64,000 nucleotides of DNA from Alphaproteobacteria bacterium (GTDB taxonomy: Bacteria; Pseudomonadota; Alphaproteobacteria; Sphingomonadales; Kordiimonadaceae). Position numbers and translations under genes: made by a program. Position 1 is the stretch's first letter, and each line of letters opens with the position of its first letter. Positions 46,329-55,098 of the stretch are shown here, one piece after another. The stretch is from the NCBI GenBank assembly GCA_006226495.1, contig SBGU01000032.1, forward strand, positions 46,043 through 110,042, in the 5' to 3' direction. The notes beneath the pieces are model-generated. The model was not told the DNA's origin, searched no databases, and was given only the letters and a program-made list of their open reading frames with translations.

Positions 46329-49300
46329 TCAGAATTCCAACTGGAAATTGAAGCCGGCATAATGGTTGCGCCAGTCGCCCTGCTTTTCATAGGTATAGCG
46401 GATGCTGGCCGTGCCATACGCATGGAAGATGTTGAGCGCGGCGCCACCTTCGTAACCCTTGTCGGAAATCGCATTGGTTTCGAGGTCGAACCAGTCGGTA
46501 CCGCTTTCGAAGCGCACGCTGGTGAGCGCGGCATCGTTGCCCGACAGTTTCTTGCGGTAGGCCGCATAGATTTCCGGACGGATGACAATCGCACCTTCTT
46601 CACCGAACTTGCGCTTCCAGTTGATGTCGTAACCCAGCGAGGCACGGGCGGTCCCGTCCAGGCGGTTATAGCTCTTGCCGGCCACTTCGAGGTTGGCACC
46701 GTCACCGCCGGTTTCCAGATAACCGCCTTCGTGGCCCTTGATATAGGCCACACCGACCTGCGGTTTCAGGTGCAGGTTGCCGACCTTGAGGTCATAGCCC
46801 AGATCGAAGTCACCCGCGAGGGTCCAACCGCTGGCACCGCTTTCGATGGCCTTGCTGAAGGCGCCGATTTCCACCAGGCGCGCGCGGTCCATGTTCGAGT
46901 ACCAGAAGCTGGCGCTGGAGCTTGCAAACAGGCCACCGTTTGCGAAGATCGCATAGGTGCTGAGGAAGGGTGAGAAGATCGACAGGTCGTCGCCGCGGCG
47001 GCCCTTGTGTTCGGCACCCTGCAGGGTGAAGCCGGTAGCAACACCCCAAAGGATATGGTCGCTGACCGCACCGTCATAGCCGATCAGCACGCCGGCGCCG
47101 GTATAATCCAGCTCGTCATAGTCGGTAACGGCATTGAACTTGCCGGTGCCCAGCATTTCGCGTGCCCAGAAACCACCAGCCAGGCGGCGGCGCGCGGTCA
47201 CGTCGGTCACCCGGTCCTGCAGCGACGCCTGCAACTGGCGCGTACCGGTGTAGGCAAGCTGGAAGGCCGAATTGCTGACATCCGGCAACAGCGCGTCCAT
47301 GGCATTGAAGGCCCCGTCTTCGCTCGACACGGTCGTCAGCGCAGTGCCCAGCGTATCGGCGGGGTCAAGCGCAGCCAAAAGGTTGTCATACAGGGTGGCG
47401 CGGTTGCCGGCAAAGCCGATTTCCGTCGCCGTTTTCGGGCGTACCGTCAGGCTGACCGTGTCGGACGCCAGGTCCGACTGCAGGGTCACATGCATCAGGT
47501 AGGATTTGTTGCTCAGGGTCTGGTCCAGGGAACCGCCCTCAAGCTGCAGCGAGCTTGCACTCAGGATTTCATAGGTCTGTGATTCGGTCACGATGGTCGA
47601 GAAAACCGGCGTGATCTTGGCATCTTCAGCGATGAACAGGGTGTCGGTCGCGGTCAGCGAGCCGGCGGTCTGGTTGATGGTATCAACCCCGATCCGGAGC
47701 GTGCTGTCGTCGGTCAGATAGGCGTTGGTCACGCTGACGGACCCGGTGTTGCCGATGGTGAACACACCTTCGCCGCCCACGGTGAAGTCCAGGGTGCCGG
47801 AATGGCTGATGCTGCCCGTGAAGGTGGCGTCGCCTTGCAGCAGGAACTGGTTGTCGCCGGCGCCAAAATAGATGTCGCCTTCCATCAGGCCGCCGGTCAG
47901 CGACACACTGTCGTTGCCCGAGCCCAGGAGAAGGTCGCCATACAGGTTGCCTTCGTTGACGACCTGCACACCGGTCGTGTTCACGGTGGCATCGAGTGCA
48001 ATGGCCGCGCCGTCCGTGTTGTTGGTGCCAAGAGCCGCGTACCAGATGCCGCTGTTGTGGACACTGGTCAGGGTGCCTGACTCGTCAATCACCACCGCCG
48101 CGGTGTTCCCGGCGCCGGCGGCAGACGCATACAGCGTGCCTTCGTTCACGATGCTGGTCATGCTGCCACCAGCCTCGATCCGCACCACGGTCGCGTCGCC
48201 ACCATCGCTGTAGGTCACGTTGCCATCAGTGTCGGTCGTCGACGTGACCGAAACCACGGACTGTACGGTGCCGCGGTTGAACAGTTCGGCCACGTCCGCG
48301 CCTTCGCCGATACGGAAGGCCGTTGCCGTGGCATCCAGTGCGCCCGCATAGATGGCGCCATTGTCGTTATGGATACCGCCCGCCAGATTGCTGAGTTCGC
48401 CATTGTCACCGCCCAGGACCGCGATGGTGGTCGAATCGATACCGGAGCTTTGGCCATAGGTCGCAACCGACCCACGGTTCACGAAACCATAGCCATAATC
48501 GTCAGCCGCGCCGAGCACGAGATCGGTGCCATCAGTCTTTTCGTTGGCGATCAGGACCGCCGGGGCGCCGCCATAGGACGTGATCGACCCAACGGGCACC
48601 GTGGTGTCGTCGTCCTCGTCATCGACATAATCCTCGCCTTCACCGCTGACGATGAAACCGCCGGTGATGTCGTTGGCGATATAGACGCCGGCGGTTCCCG
48701 GAATGGCGGCAACCACATTGCCGTCGTCGTCGGTCGTGCGGGCGACACCCACGCTGACGTTGCCTGCCTGCAGGTAGGTGCCGTCAACCGGACCGCTGAT
48801 CTTGACACCGATCCCGCCTTCGTTGTTCGACAGGATGTTGCCATCCAGCGTGATATCGCCGGTGACCGGGGCATCGATCTCGATACCGATGGCACCCACA
48901 CCTTCCATGGCGACGCTGCCCAGCATCTCGAAGTCGCCGATCAGTTCCGAACCGATATAGATGCCGCGCGCGCCTTCACCCACAACCGTGACCGCGCTGT
49001 TTTCACCGAAGCTGATGTCGCCGGTGAAGCTGCCGGTGCCGAACATGCGGAAACCATAGTTGCCGGTGCCGGCGGTGCCGCTGTCGGGGCCGGGAATTTC
49101 AAAAGCGCCATCGATGTCGATGGTGCCCGTCAGCGACAGGTCGTTGCCGGTGTTGACCGCCATGGCGATGGCATTCGACGTGCCGTTCGAGGTGACGGAA
49201 CCGTTCATCACCACCGAATGGTTGCCGTTCAGGGTCAGCGCGGTGCCGCTGCCGACCGTGATGGAGCCGTTGGCTGTGACCGTGAGCGTACCGCTCGACC

Positions 49301-49442
49301 CCAATAGGGTCGTGGTGTCGACCGCCGTCGTGCGATCGTTCGAGATTTCGACATCCGTTGCGATGGCGGGGTTGAACCCCAGGGTGCAGATTGTCGCGAA
49401 ACCAAAGCAAGACAGCGCGCGCGGGCGCGAATTAAACGGCAT
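46329..49442 (-). CDS. Autotransporter (type Va secretion) protein
   Basis: A 1037-residue autotransporter. A signal peptide (about residues 1-29) leads into a passenger of about 680 residues rich in Gly, Thr, Val, Asn and Asp, with irregular beta-helix-like repeats such as GSGNDSVSLTGG and GDIYFGAGDNQFLL. An acidic loop EDYVDDEDDDTT lies near residue 285. The C-terminal 280 residues are the beta-barrel, ending FNFQLEF, the usual aromatic terminus. The start ATG has AGGAG 7 nt upstream; an upstream ATG at 49463 lies too close to that site. No protease or adhesin motif is certain, so the passenger function is unknown. TamA/TamB genes lie nearby. Confidence 0.9.
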   Translation of the reverse strand: MPFNSRPRALSCFGFATICTLGFNPAIATDVEISNDRTTAVDTTTLLGSSGTLTVTANGSITVGSGTALTLNGNHSVVMNGSVTSNGTSNAIAMAVNTGNDLSLTGTIDIDGAFEIPGPDSGTAGTGNYGFRMFGTGSFTGDISFGENSAVTVVGEGARGIYIGSELIGDFEMLGSVAMEGVGAIGIEIDAPVTGDITLDGNILSNNEGGIGVKISGPVDGTYLQAGNVSVGVARTTDDDGNVVAAIPGTAGVYIANDITGGFIVSGEGEDYVDDEDDDTTVPVGSITSYGGAPAVLIANEKTDGTDLVLGAADDYGYGFVNRGSVATYGQSSGIDSTTIAVLGGDNGELSNLAGGIHNDNGAIYAGALDATATAFRIGEGADVAELFNRGTVQSVVSVTSTTDTDGNVTYSDGGDATVVRIEAGGSMTSIVNEGTLYASAAGAGNTAAVVIDESGTLTSVHNSGIWYAALGTNNTDGAAIALDATVNTTGVQVVNEGNLYGDLLLGSGNDSVSLTGGLMEGDIYFGAGDNQFLLQGDATFTGSISHSGTLDFTVGGEGVFTIGNTGSVSVTNAYLTDDSTLRIGVDTINQTAGSLTATDTLFIAEDAKITPVFSTIVTESQTYEILSASSLQLEGGSLDQTLSNKSYLMHVTLQSDLASDTVSLTVRPKTATEIGFAGNRATLYDNLLAALDPADTLGTALTTVSSEDGAFNAMDALLPDVSNSAFQLAYTGTRQLQASLQDRVTDVTARRRLAGGFWAREMLGTGKFNAVTDYDELDYTGAGVLIGYDGAVSDHILWGVATGFTLQGAEHKGRRGDDLSIFSPFLSTYAIFANGGLFASSSASFWYSNMDRARLVEIGAFSKAIESGASGWTLAGDFDLGYDLKVGNLHLKPQVGVAYIKGHEGGYLETGGDGANLEVAGKSYNRLDGTARASLGYDINWKRKFGEEGAIVIRPEIYAAYRKKLSGNDAALTSVRFESGTDWFDLETNAISDKGYEGGAALNIFHAYGTASIRYTYEKQGDWRNHYAGFNFQLEF

Positions 49443-49542
49443 TCCCCAACTCCTGAAGGACACATGTGTCCGTGTTATACGGCCAAAATCGCTGTTATCC
49501 GTCGATTATGGCGAAAAATAGATTCCACCGGCAGGAAGCCCC

Positions 49543-50046
49543 TCAAGGCGACGGATCGTCACCGCCAAGGTTGCGCGCCCTGCCTTCTTCCCGTTTGACC
49601 ACACCGACAATGTCGGCGGCATCAATGAGCCCGAGCTTGCCTGAATCGATCGATCCCGGGTGCCCGAGCGCGAGAAAACCCGTGAGCGGGCCTTCATGCG
49701 CCTTCATTTTCCTGCGGTCAAGCCCCATCAAAATATAGGGGCGGTCATAAGGGGTAAGCGCTTTCACCCCGTTGATATACATGCTCCCGTCATCACGCAC
49801 CTCCAGGCTGTCGCCGGGCAGGCCCCACACCTGCTTGATCACCAGATGGTCGCTTACCCTGGTGCGGAACACGATATAATCGTATCGTGCGGGTTGCACA
49901 CAGTCCGGCGAATAGATCTGGATTTCCTGCCCCGGTTTGATGAGACCATTGAGCGACGTGCCCTCGATCTCCTTGTCGACCACAAAACAGTCCGTGTCGG
50001 CCTGGGCCCCCTGAAGGGCAAGGGCCAACATCAGTTTGACCAGCAT
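49543..50046 (-). CDS. S26-family signal-peptidase-like protein
   Basis: A 167-residue protein with S26 peptidase features. GTSLNGLIKPGQEI (about residues 29-42) supplies the Ser region. VIKQVWGLPGDSLEV (about 69-83) supplies the Lys of the Ser-Lys dyad, here followed by Gln rather than the common Arg. The end FLALGHPGSIDSGKLGLIDAADIVGVV matches the last family box. The N-terminus is a short hydrophobic leader (MLVKLMLALALQGAQA), so it may be a secreted or singly anchored form, unlike housekeeping LepB. Two Cys might form a disulfide. GGAGG lies 5 nt before the ATG at 50046. It is 100 nt upstream of the autotransporter gene on the same strand. Confidence 0.7.
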   Translation of the reverse strand: MLVKLMLALALQGAQADTDCFVVDKEIEGTSLNGLIKPGQEIQIYSPDCVQPARYDYIVFRTRVSDHLVIKQVWGLPGDSLEVRDDGSMYINGVKALTPYDRPYILMGLDRRKMKAHEGPLTGFLALGHPGSIDSGKLGLIDAADIVGVVKREEGRARNLGGDDPSP

Positions 50047-50198
50047 GGTGCCTCCGTTCATTCCATATGCGCCGGATTTATTTCACCCCAGCGATAGCAG
50101 AAACGACCCCCGACAACAAACCGGTTGAATGCTAACGCAATTAGCTTCAACACTATGAACCCAACATGAACCGTGACTAAACCATAGGCTGACCGACC

Positions 50199-50747
50199 AT
50201 GAGACGCAGTTTCCGCGCCCGCCTTCTTGCCCTTGCCCTGCCCATCGCCTTTTTTGCCAGCCCTGCCATGGCCGACGATATCACCGCCGGCAAGGCGCTG
50301 CAGGATATCGAGGAACTGCGCAGCTTTTCCCTGTCCCTGTGGCCGCGGTTCCGGGACACCAACCAGCAATATTATACCTATGTGCGCGCGGCCACCGACT
50401 TCCGGGCCTATCTGGATGTGTGCAAGCGGCACGACCTGAATGTGCATCTGGAATCGGTCAACCGGCTGGCGGTACGCTATCTCGAGGAAATCGTGACCGC
50501 GCATTATGAAGAACCGGAATGGGCGAAACTAGAAGGCAAGACGGATGCCGAAAAAAAGGCGCTGATTACCGACTTCGCCAATGACGTGCTGGCCTTCGAA
50601 TATGGCCTGACCCTTGTTGCCTTCCGGGAAAAAGCCAAGGCCACCGGCCTGTCGGACAAACAATATTGCGAAAGCATCGTGCGCGAGTATCAGAACAAAT
50701 ATATCGCGCTTCTGGCGACCGCGCGCCGTCAGCTCGAGAGCAACTGA
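50199..50747 (+). CDS. Hypothetical secreted alpha-helical protein
   Basis: A 182-residue protein I do not recognise. A clear signal peptide (residues 1-25, LLALALPIAFFASPAMA) is followed by an almost wholly helical, charged domain with two Cys (in LDVCKRHD and KQYCESIV) that might pair in the periplasm. No enzymatic motif is seen. It is a single gene, divergent from the S26-like gene and convergent with tamB. Confidence 0.65.
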   Translation: MRRSFRARLLALALPIAFFASPAMADDITAGKALQDIEELRSFSLSLWPRFRDTNQQYYTYVRAATDFRAYLDVCKRHDLNVHLESVNRLAVRYLEEIVTAHYEEPEWAKLEGKTDAEKKALITDFANDVLAFEYGLTLVAFREKAKATGLSDKQYCESIVREYQNKYIALLATARRQLESN

Positions 50748-50770
50748 ACCTGAGCTACCGCCCGGGCCGA

Positions 50771-53700
50771 TCAGTATTCCCAGAACCACTTGACCTTCAG
50801 GCTGCTGCCAAGGCGCGGGCCGACTTCGGATTCCGCCAGCAGGTTCTTGGTCAGGTTCACCCGAAGCCGCGCCGCCGCCTCGCTGGCGGCGGTCGAGGTT
50901 TCGACCTCCAGATAGACATTGTCGCGGATATATTTGCCGCCGGTCAGCAAGGCGCCGCGCTCGTCGCCGTCACCTGAGGATACGGTCAGGGTATCAAGCC
51001 CGAGCTGGCGCCTGAGCTTGCCGACCACATCCAGCGCATTGCTGCCGCGCAGGCCGTTAAGCGCGACCGCCAGTTCGGCGATCTGCAGGGGCGACAGGTC
51101 GGCGACCGACCGCCCGAACAGGATGCGGGCCAGGATTTCGTCCTCCGCCAGCGCCGGCGTCGAGGTCAGGCTGAATTTGGGTGCGGACACGGGACCAGAG
51201 ATTTTCAGCTCTGCCGCAAGGCCAGCGGTGGCATAGTCCGCCGTCAGCGAAATTTCCGGATCGATCTGGCGCCCACCCCGGAAGGTCAGGCTGCCGTCCT
51301 TGATGGTGAAGCGTTTGCCGCCCAGAAGGAAGGTGCCGCTCTTGAGGTCCATCACACCGGTGATGGCCGGGTTTTCGGTGCTGCCGGCAATTTTCAGGGC
51401 GCCTTCCCATTCGCTTTCAAGGCCGCGGCCACGCACGAACAACTGGCCGGGCACACGCACGCCGATATCGAGGGTCGTGACCTTGCGGCGTGCAAGCGAC
51501 AGCGCCATCGGCGCCTCCGGCTCGCTTTCATCCAGACCCACCTCGATCACATCGATATCGACCACCGACTGCGGCAATTCCTTCGGCAGGGTGAAATTGA
51601 TGGTGCCGGTGCGAATGCTGCCCGACACGGCGTCGGCTTCGCTGGCACGTTCATACCTCAGGTCGGCGGACGCGGTGCCGGACAGACTGTCGAGCCGGGC
51701 CATGCGGAAATCCTTGAAGCCAACCGTCAAGGCACCGGGGAACGAAAGCTTGGACGACAGTTCAAATTCGCCGCTGCCCGACAGGGTGCCGCCATTGCCG
51801 TCGGTCGCACTGAGGCTTTCCAGCGCCACCGCCCGGTTGTCGCCCTTGACCGACAGGCGCAGGTCCTGCGCCACAAGGCCGAGCGTTTCATATTCATAGC
51901 GTCCCTGTTCCAGTTCCAGGCTGCCGTCGAACACCGGATGATCCAGGTCGCCCGTCAGGCTGAGTTTGCCCACGAGCCGGCCTTCGAGCATATGGTCGGG
52001 CCGGCGTGCCAACAGCCACAGGGGTGCGACATCGCCGTGCCAGTTGAGCACCAGGTCAATGGGGGCGCCCGCGCGGATGGCGAACAGGCCGGGCGTGGCG
52101 CGTTCGACCGGCATCTGGCCCATAACCTCGCCCACCGGGGTGCCCGCCAGGTCGGCACCGGATTTCAGGGTCACGAGGCCATCTTTCAGTTCGCTCAGCA
52201 TACTCATGCTGTAGACACCGTCGTCCGCCACCAGTGAATCCGTGAAGAAACGCACATCTTGCATGGTGGCTTTCAGAAGGCCGCTGTCGGTGTCGCCGTC
52301 GCGCACAAAACTGAGCTCCAGATCGGCATGGCCGTCCCGGAACACACCGGCGCGCGCGGCATTGACCGCCACGAGCGGCACATGGTCCATGGTCAGGGCC
52401 ACATCCATGTCCTGCCCCTTGAGGATGATCCCCAGCCGGGCCGTACCGTCGCCAATGGCAAGCGCCGGCGCCCGCACGGCAAGGCCCGTGGTCCAGTCGA
52501 TGGCAATGGGCTGTTGGCTTGTAAGCGTGACATCACCATACATCAGATCAAGGCTGACATCCGCGGACCGCCTTGTCGGCTTCGCGCGGGCATCCAGGGT
52601 GAAACTGTTGCCCATATAGCCTTCGGCCTTCAACTGGAAGCCGTCCGCAGAGCGGGAATCGCCCGACAGGCTGAGCGTGTTCACCACCTGCGCGCCATAG
52701 CGGAATTTCTCCAGGCTCAGGGCGGCCCGATACCCAAGCGTCTCGGCACCCAGCGAAAAGTCCACCTTGCCCTTCAGGGACTGCAAGGCGAACGGGAACT
52801 GGCCAGGCAGGCTGATGGCCACATGGTCGGCCAGCACATCCAACTGCCCCTGATAGGCGCCGTCCCTGCCCTTGATGCTGACAAGGCCGCTGGCAGCGCC
52901 CTCGATGGTGAAGCTGGTTTCTTCTGGCGCCAGCATGGTAACCGACATCACGAGATCAAGCCCGCCATCCTTGTCGCGGATCGCCTGCCCATCCCCCCTG
53001 AGCACCGGGCTTTTGAAGGTGAGCGGCCCAATGACGGCACCACCATCGGCCAGCTTGATATCCGAAGTCAGGCTGACAGGCCCCGCAGAGGTGCTGGAGC
53101 CGACCACAATGTCGCCGCGCCAGCCGCCAGTTGCCGCATCGGACGGTGCAAGCTGCAGCACCGCACTGGTTTCGCCAAATTCAATGCCATACCCGCTGAC
53201 GGAGCCAAGCGAAGTATGGAGCCGCAGCCCGGGCGCCGTGAGCGCGCCTTCGGCGTGGCCTGCGACCTGCAACCCGGTGGGCAGGGCCACCGGCGTATCG
53301 GCCAGCACTGGCGCATCCTCGTTGATATCGACACTGAAATCGCCCTTGATGGTGCCGGCGGCGATATCCAGCCGGCCACCCGCAGCACCCGACATATGTT
53401 GGCCCGCCAGCCGCACGACAATATTGTCCAGCGACTGACCCGGCCGCCAGACAAGGCGGCCCGACACGCCGGCATCTGCGCCCAGAAGACCGGCGAGCGT
53501 TTCGTCCGCCCACACAAAGCCCTGCCCGGTGACTGCATAATCGATATCAAGGGCGTCGCTGTCGTCGCGGGCGGAGGCACCCAGCCGGACATCGGCGCTG
53601 CCGCCGGACAGCACACCCGGCGCAAAGCGGGCGATGCTGCCGCCCGGCACCGTTGCCTCGAGGGTCAGGTCACCCAGATCGCCCGAAGGCGCCCCGGCGG

Positions 53701-55096
53701 CCACCAGCCGCGTCACGGTCGCAAGGCCGGAGCGCACGGCGATATTGTCGATCCGCCAGGCCCCGTCGGCGCGGCGCACATCCCAACTGCCGGTCATGGC
53801 CTGGATATCCGTGTCCTGCGGCGTACCGGCCACATCCATGCTGGCCCGTGCCGCCGACAGGCTGGCGATATCGCCGCCAATGTGCCAGCGGTCCATTTCG
53901 ATATCGCCTTCGGTATCCAGCGTCTCTGTCGCGACCCCATAGGCCGATGCCGCATCGGCTGCGACCTTGTATTCCAGCTTGACCACCGGCCAGGCCAGGC
54001 TGAATTGGCCTTCGAGCCTGGCATTCGCCAGTGTCAGCCCACCGATGGCGGACCCGGCATCATAGGGGCCGATCAGCGCCGCAATGCTGCCGTTCTCGAC
54101 CGTGCCACCCTGGCCAACCGCGCCCGAAAGCTGGAGGTATGCGCCGGCACCGTCCTTGATGAGGCGCACCGGGGTTGGCCCGTCGGCACCAAGACCGATC
54201 CAGATATCCAGCGTCGGCCTGTCGCCGACCAGGCCGGCAAGCCAGGGCTCGAGCGCCAGTTTCTGGCTGAGGTTCGATTTGATCTCGATACCGTCGCCGG
54301 TGCCGCGCGCCATGCCGGTACCCTCCAGAACCGTGCCGGCCCTGAGGTCAAATTCACCCTGCCATTTGTCGAGCGGCCCGTCTCCCTTCAGGCTGGCATC
54401 GATGGGCGCCAGTTCCTGAAGCCCGGCCAGCCCGACAATCAGCCCGTCCTTCGACGCCTTCAGGGAAACATCGGCATTCAGCGCGCCGGTATTGCCCTGC
54501 CAGCCGATGTCCGCCTGCAGCTTGTCGCCACCACTTTCGCTGACCAGCACCAGATTGCCGGTGATGCGGGCACCGTCGACGCGGATATCCCTGCCCTTCA
54601 GGCTGTAATGTTCCGCAGCATCACCATAGGCGATGGCAAGCGACGCGGCATCCAGACGGATGGCAACCGGCAGGCCACCGCCTTCGGACGGCTGTTTTTC
54701 GCCCGAGGCTTCCGGCGGGCGTACAATATGCAGGTTTTGGCTTTCAAGGCTGGCAACAGACAGGGTACCGGACAGAAGCCCCATGGGTCGCCAGGCCATA
54801 TCAAGCTGGCCGGCTTCGAGCCAGATGCCGTCCGCGTCCGCGACGGTCAGCCCCCGCACGCTGAACCTGCCGAGCGGCCAGCCGTCGATGCCGGCAACGT
54901 CGACATCAAGGCCATCGCCGTCCAGCCGGGTCGACAGGGTGTGGGCAAGCCAGGCCCGGCCTGAATCGGTGCCCAGCCACAGGGCCAGCCCGGCGCCCGC
55001 AACGACCAGGACACCGACAACAGCCAGGCCGGCAATCAGGAGCCTGCGCCACAGGGGCGCCTTGGCCTTGTGCGGAATATGTGCCTGCTCCGCCAT
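50771..55096 (-). CDS. tamB: Translocation and assembly module subunit TamB
   Basis: A 1441-residue TamB/DUF490 protein. One N-terminal transmembrane helix (about residues 16-40) anchors it in the inner membrane. A very long series of amphipathic beta strands follows, expected to form a hydrophobic groove across the periplasm. The C-terminal DUF490 domain (about 1100-1441) has IAGSTENPAITGVMDLKSGTF and ends LGSSLKVKWFWEY. TamB with TamA aids outer-membrane protein insertion, and TamB-like proteins carry phospholipids outward. The start lies 2 nt after the tamA stop, so translation is coupled. Confidence 0.95.
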   Translation of the reverse strand: MAEQAHIPHKAKAPLWRRLLIAGLAVVGVLVVAGAGLALWLGTDSGRAWLAHTLSTRLDGDGLDVDVAGIDGWPLGRFSVRGLTVADADGIWLEAGQLDMAWRPMGLLSGTLSVASLESQNLHIVRPPEASGEKQPSEGGGLPVAIRLDAASLAIAYGDAAEHYSLKGRDIRVDGARITGNLVLVSESGGDKLQADIGWQGNTGALNADVSLKASKDGLIVGLAGLQELAPIDASLKGDGPLDKWQGEFDLRAGTVLEGTGMARGTGDGIEIKSNLSQKLALEPWLAGLVGDRPTLDIWIGLGADGPTPVRLIKDGAGAYLQLSGAVGQGGTVENGSIAALIGPYDAGSAIGGLTLANARLEGQFSLAWPVVKLEYKVAADAASAYGVATETLDTEGDIEMDRWHIGGDIASLSAARASMDVAGTPQDTDIQAMTGSWDVRRADGAWRIDNIAVRSGLATVTRLVAAGAPSGDLGDLTLEATVPGGSIARFAPGVLSGGSADVRLGASARDDSDALDIDYAVTGQGFVWADETLAGLLGADAGVSGRLVWRPGQSLDNIVVRLAGQHMSGAAGGRLDIAAGTIKGDFSVDINEDAPVLADTPVALPTGLQVAGHAEGALTAPGLRLHTSLGSVSGYGIEFGETSAVLQLAPSDAATGGWRGDIVVGSSTSAGPVSLTSDIKLADGGAVIGPLTFKSPVLRGDGQAIRDKDGGLDLVMSVTMLAPEETSFTIEGAASGLVSIKGRDGAYQGQLDVLADHVAISLPGQFPFALQSLKGKVDFSLGAETLGYRAALSLEKFRYGAQVVNTLSLSGDSRSADGFQLKAEGYMGNSFTLDARAKPTRRSADVSLDLMYGDVTLTSQQPIAIDWTTGLAVRAPALAIGDGTARLGIILKGQDMDVALTMDHVPLVAVNAARAGVFRDGHADLELSFVRDGDTDSGLLKATMQDVRFFTDSLVADDGVYSMSMLSELKDGLVTLKSGADLAGTPVGEVMGQMPVERATPGLFAIRAGAPIDLVLNWHGDVAPLWLLARRPDHMLEGRLVGKLSLTGDLDHPVFDGSLELEQGRYEYETLGLVAQDLRLSVKGDNRAVALESLSATDGNGGTLSGSGEFELSSKLSFPGALTVGFKDFRMARLDSLSGTASADLRYERASEADAVSGSIRTGTINFTLPKELPQSVVDIDVIEVGLDESEPEAPMALSLARRKVTTLDIGVRVPGQLFVRGRGLESEWEGALKIAGSTENPAITGVMDLKSGTFLLGGKRFTIKDGSLTFRGGRQIDPEISLTADYATAGLAAELKISGPVSAPKFSLTSTPALAEDEILARILFGRSVADLSPLQIAELAVALNGLRGSNALDVVGKLRRQLGLDTLTVSSGDGDERGALLTGGKYIRDNVYLEVETSTAASEAAARLRVNLTKNLLAESEVGPRLGSSLKVKWFWEY

Positions 55097-55098
55097 CG

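Noticed and set aside
52259..54964. A 901-codon open frame on the plus strand opposite tamB
   Set aside because: It is an antisense shadow of GC-rich coding sequence: the protein is rich in His, Gly, Arg and Gln and has no domain, while tamB on the other strand is clearly real.
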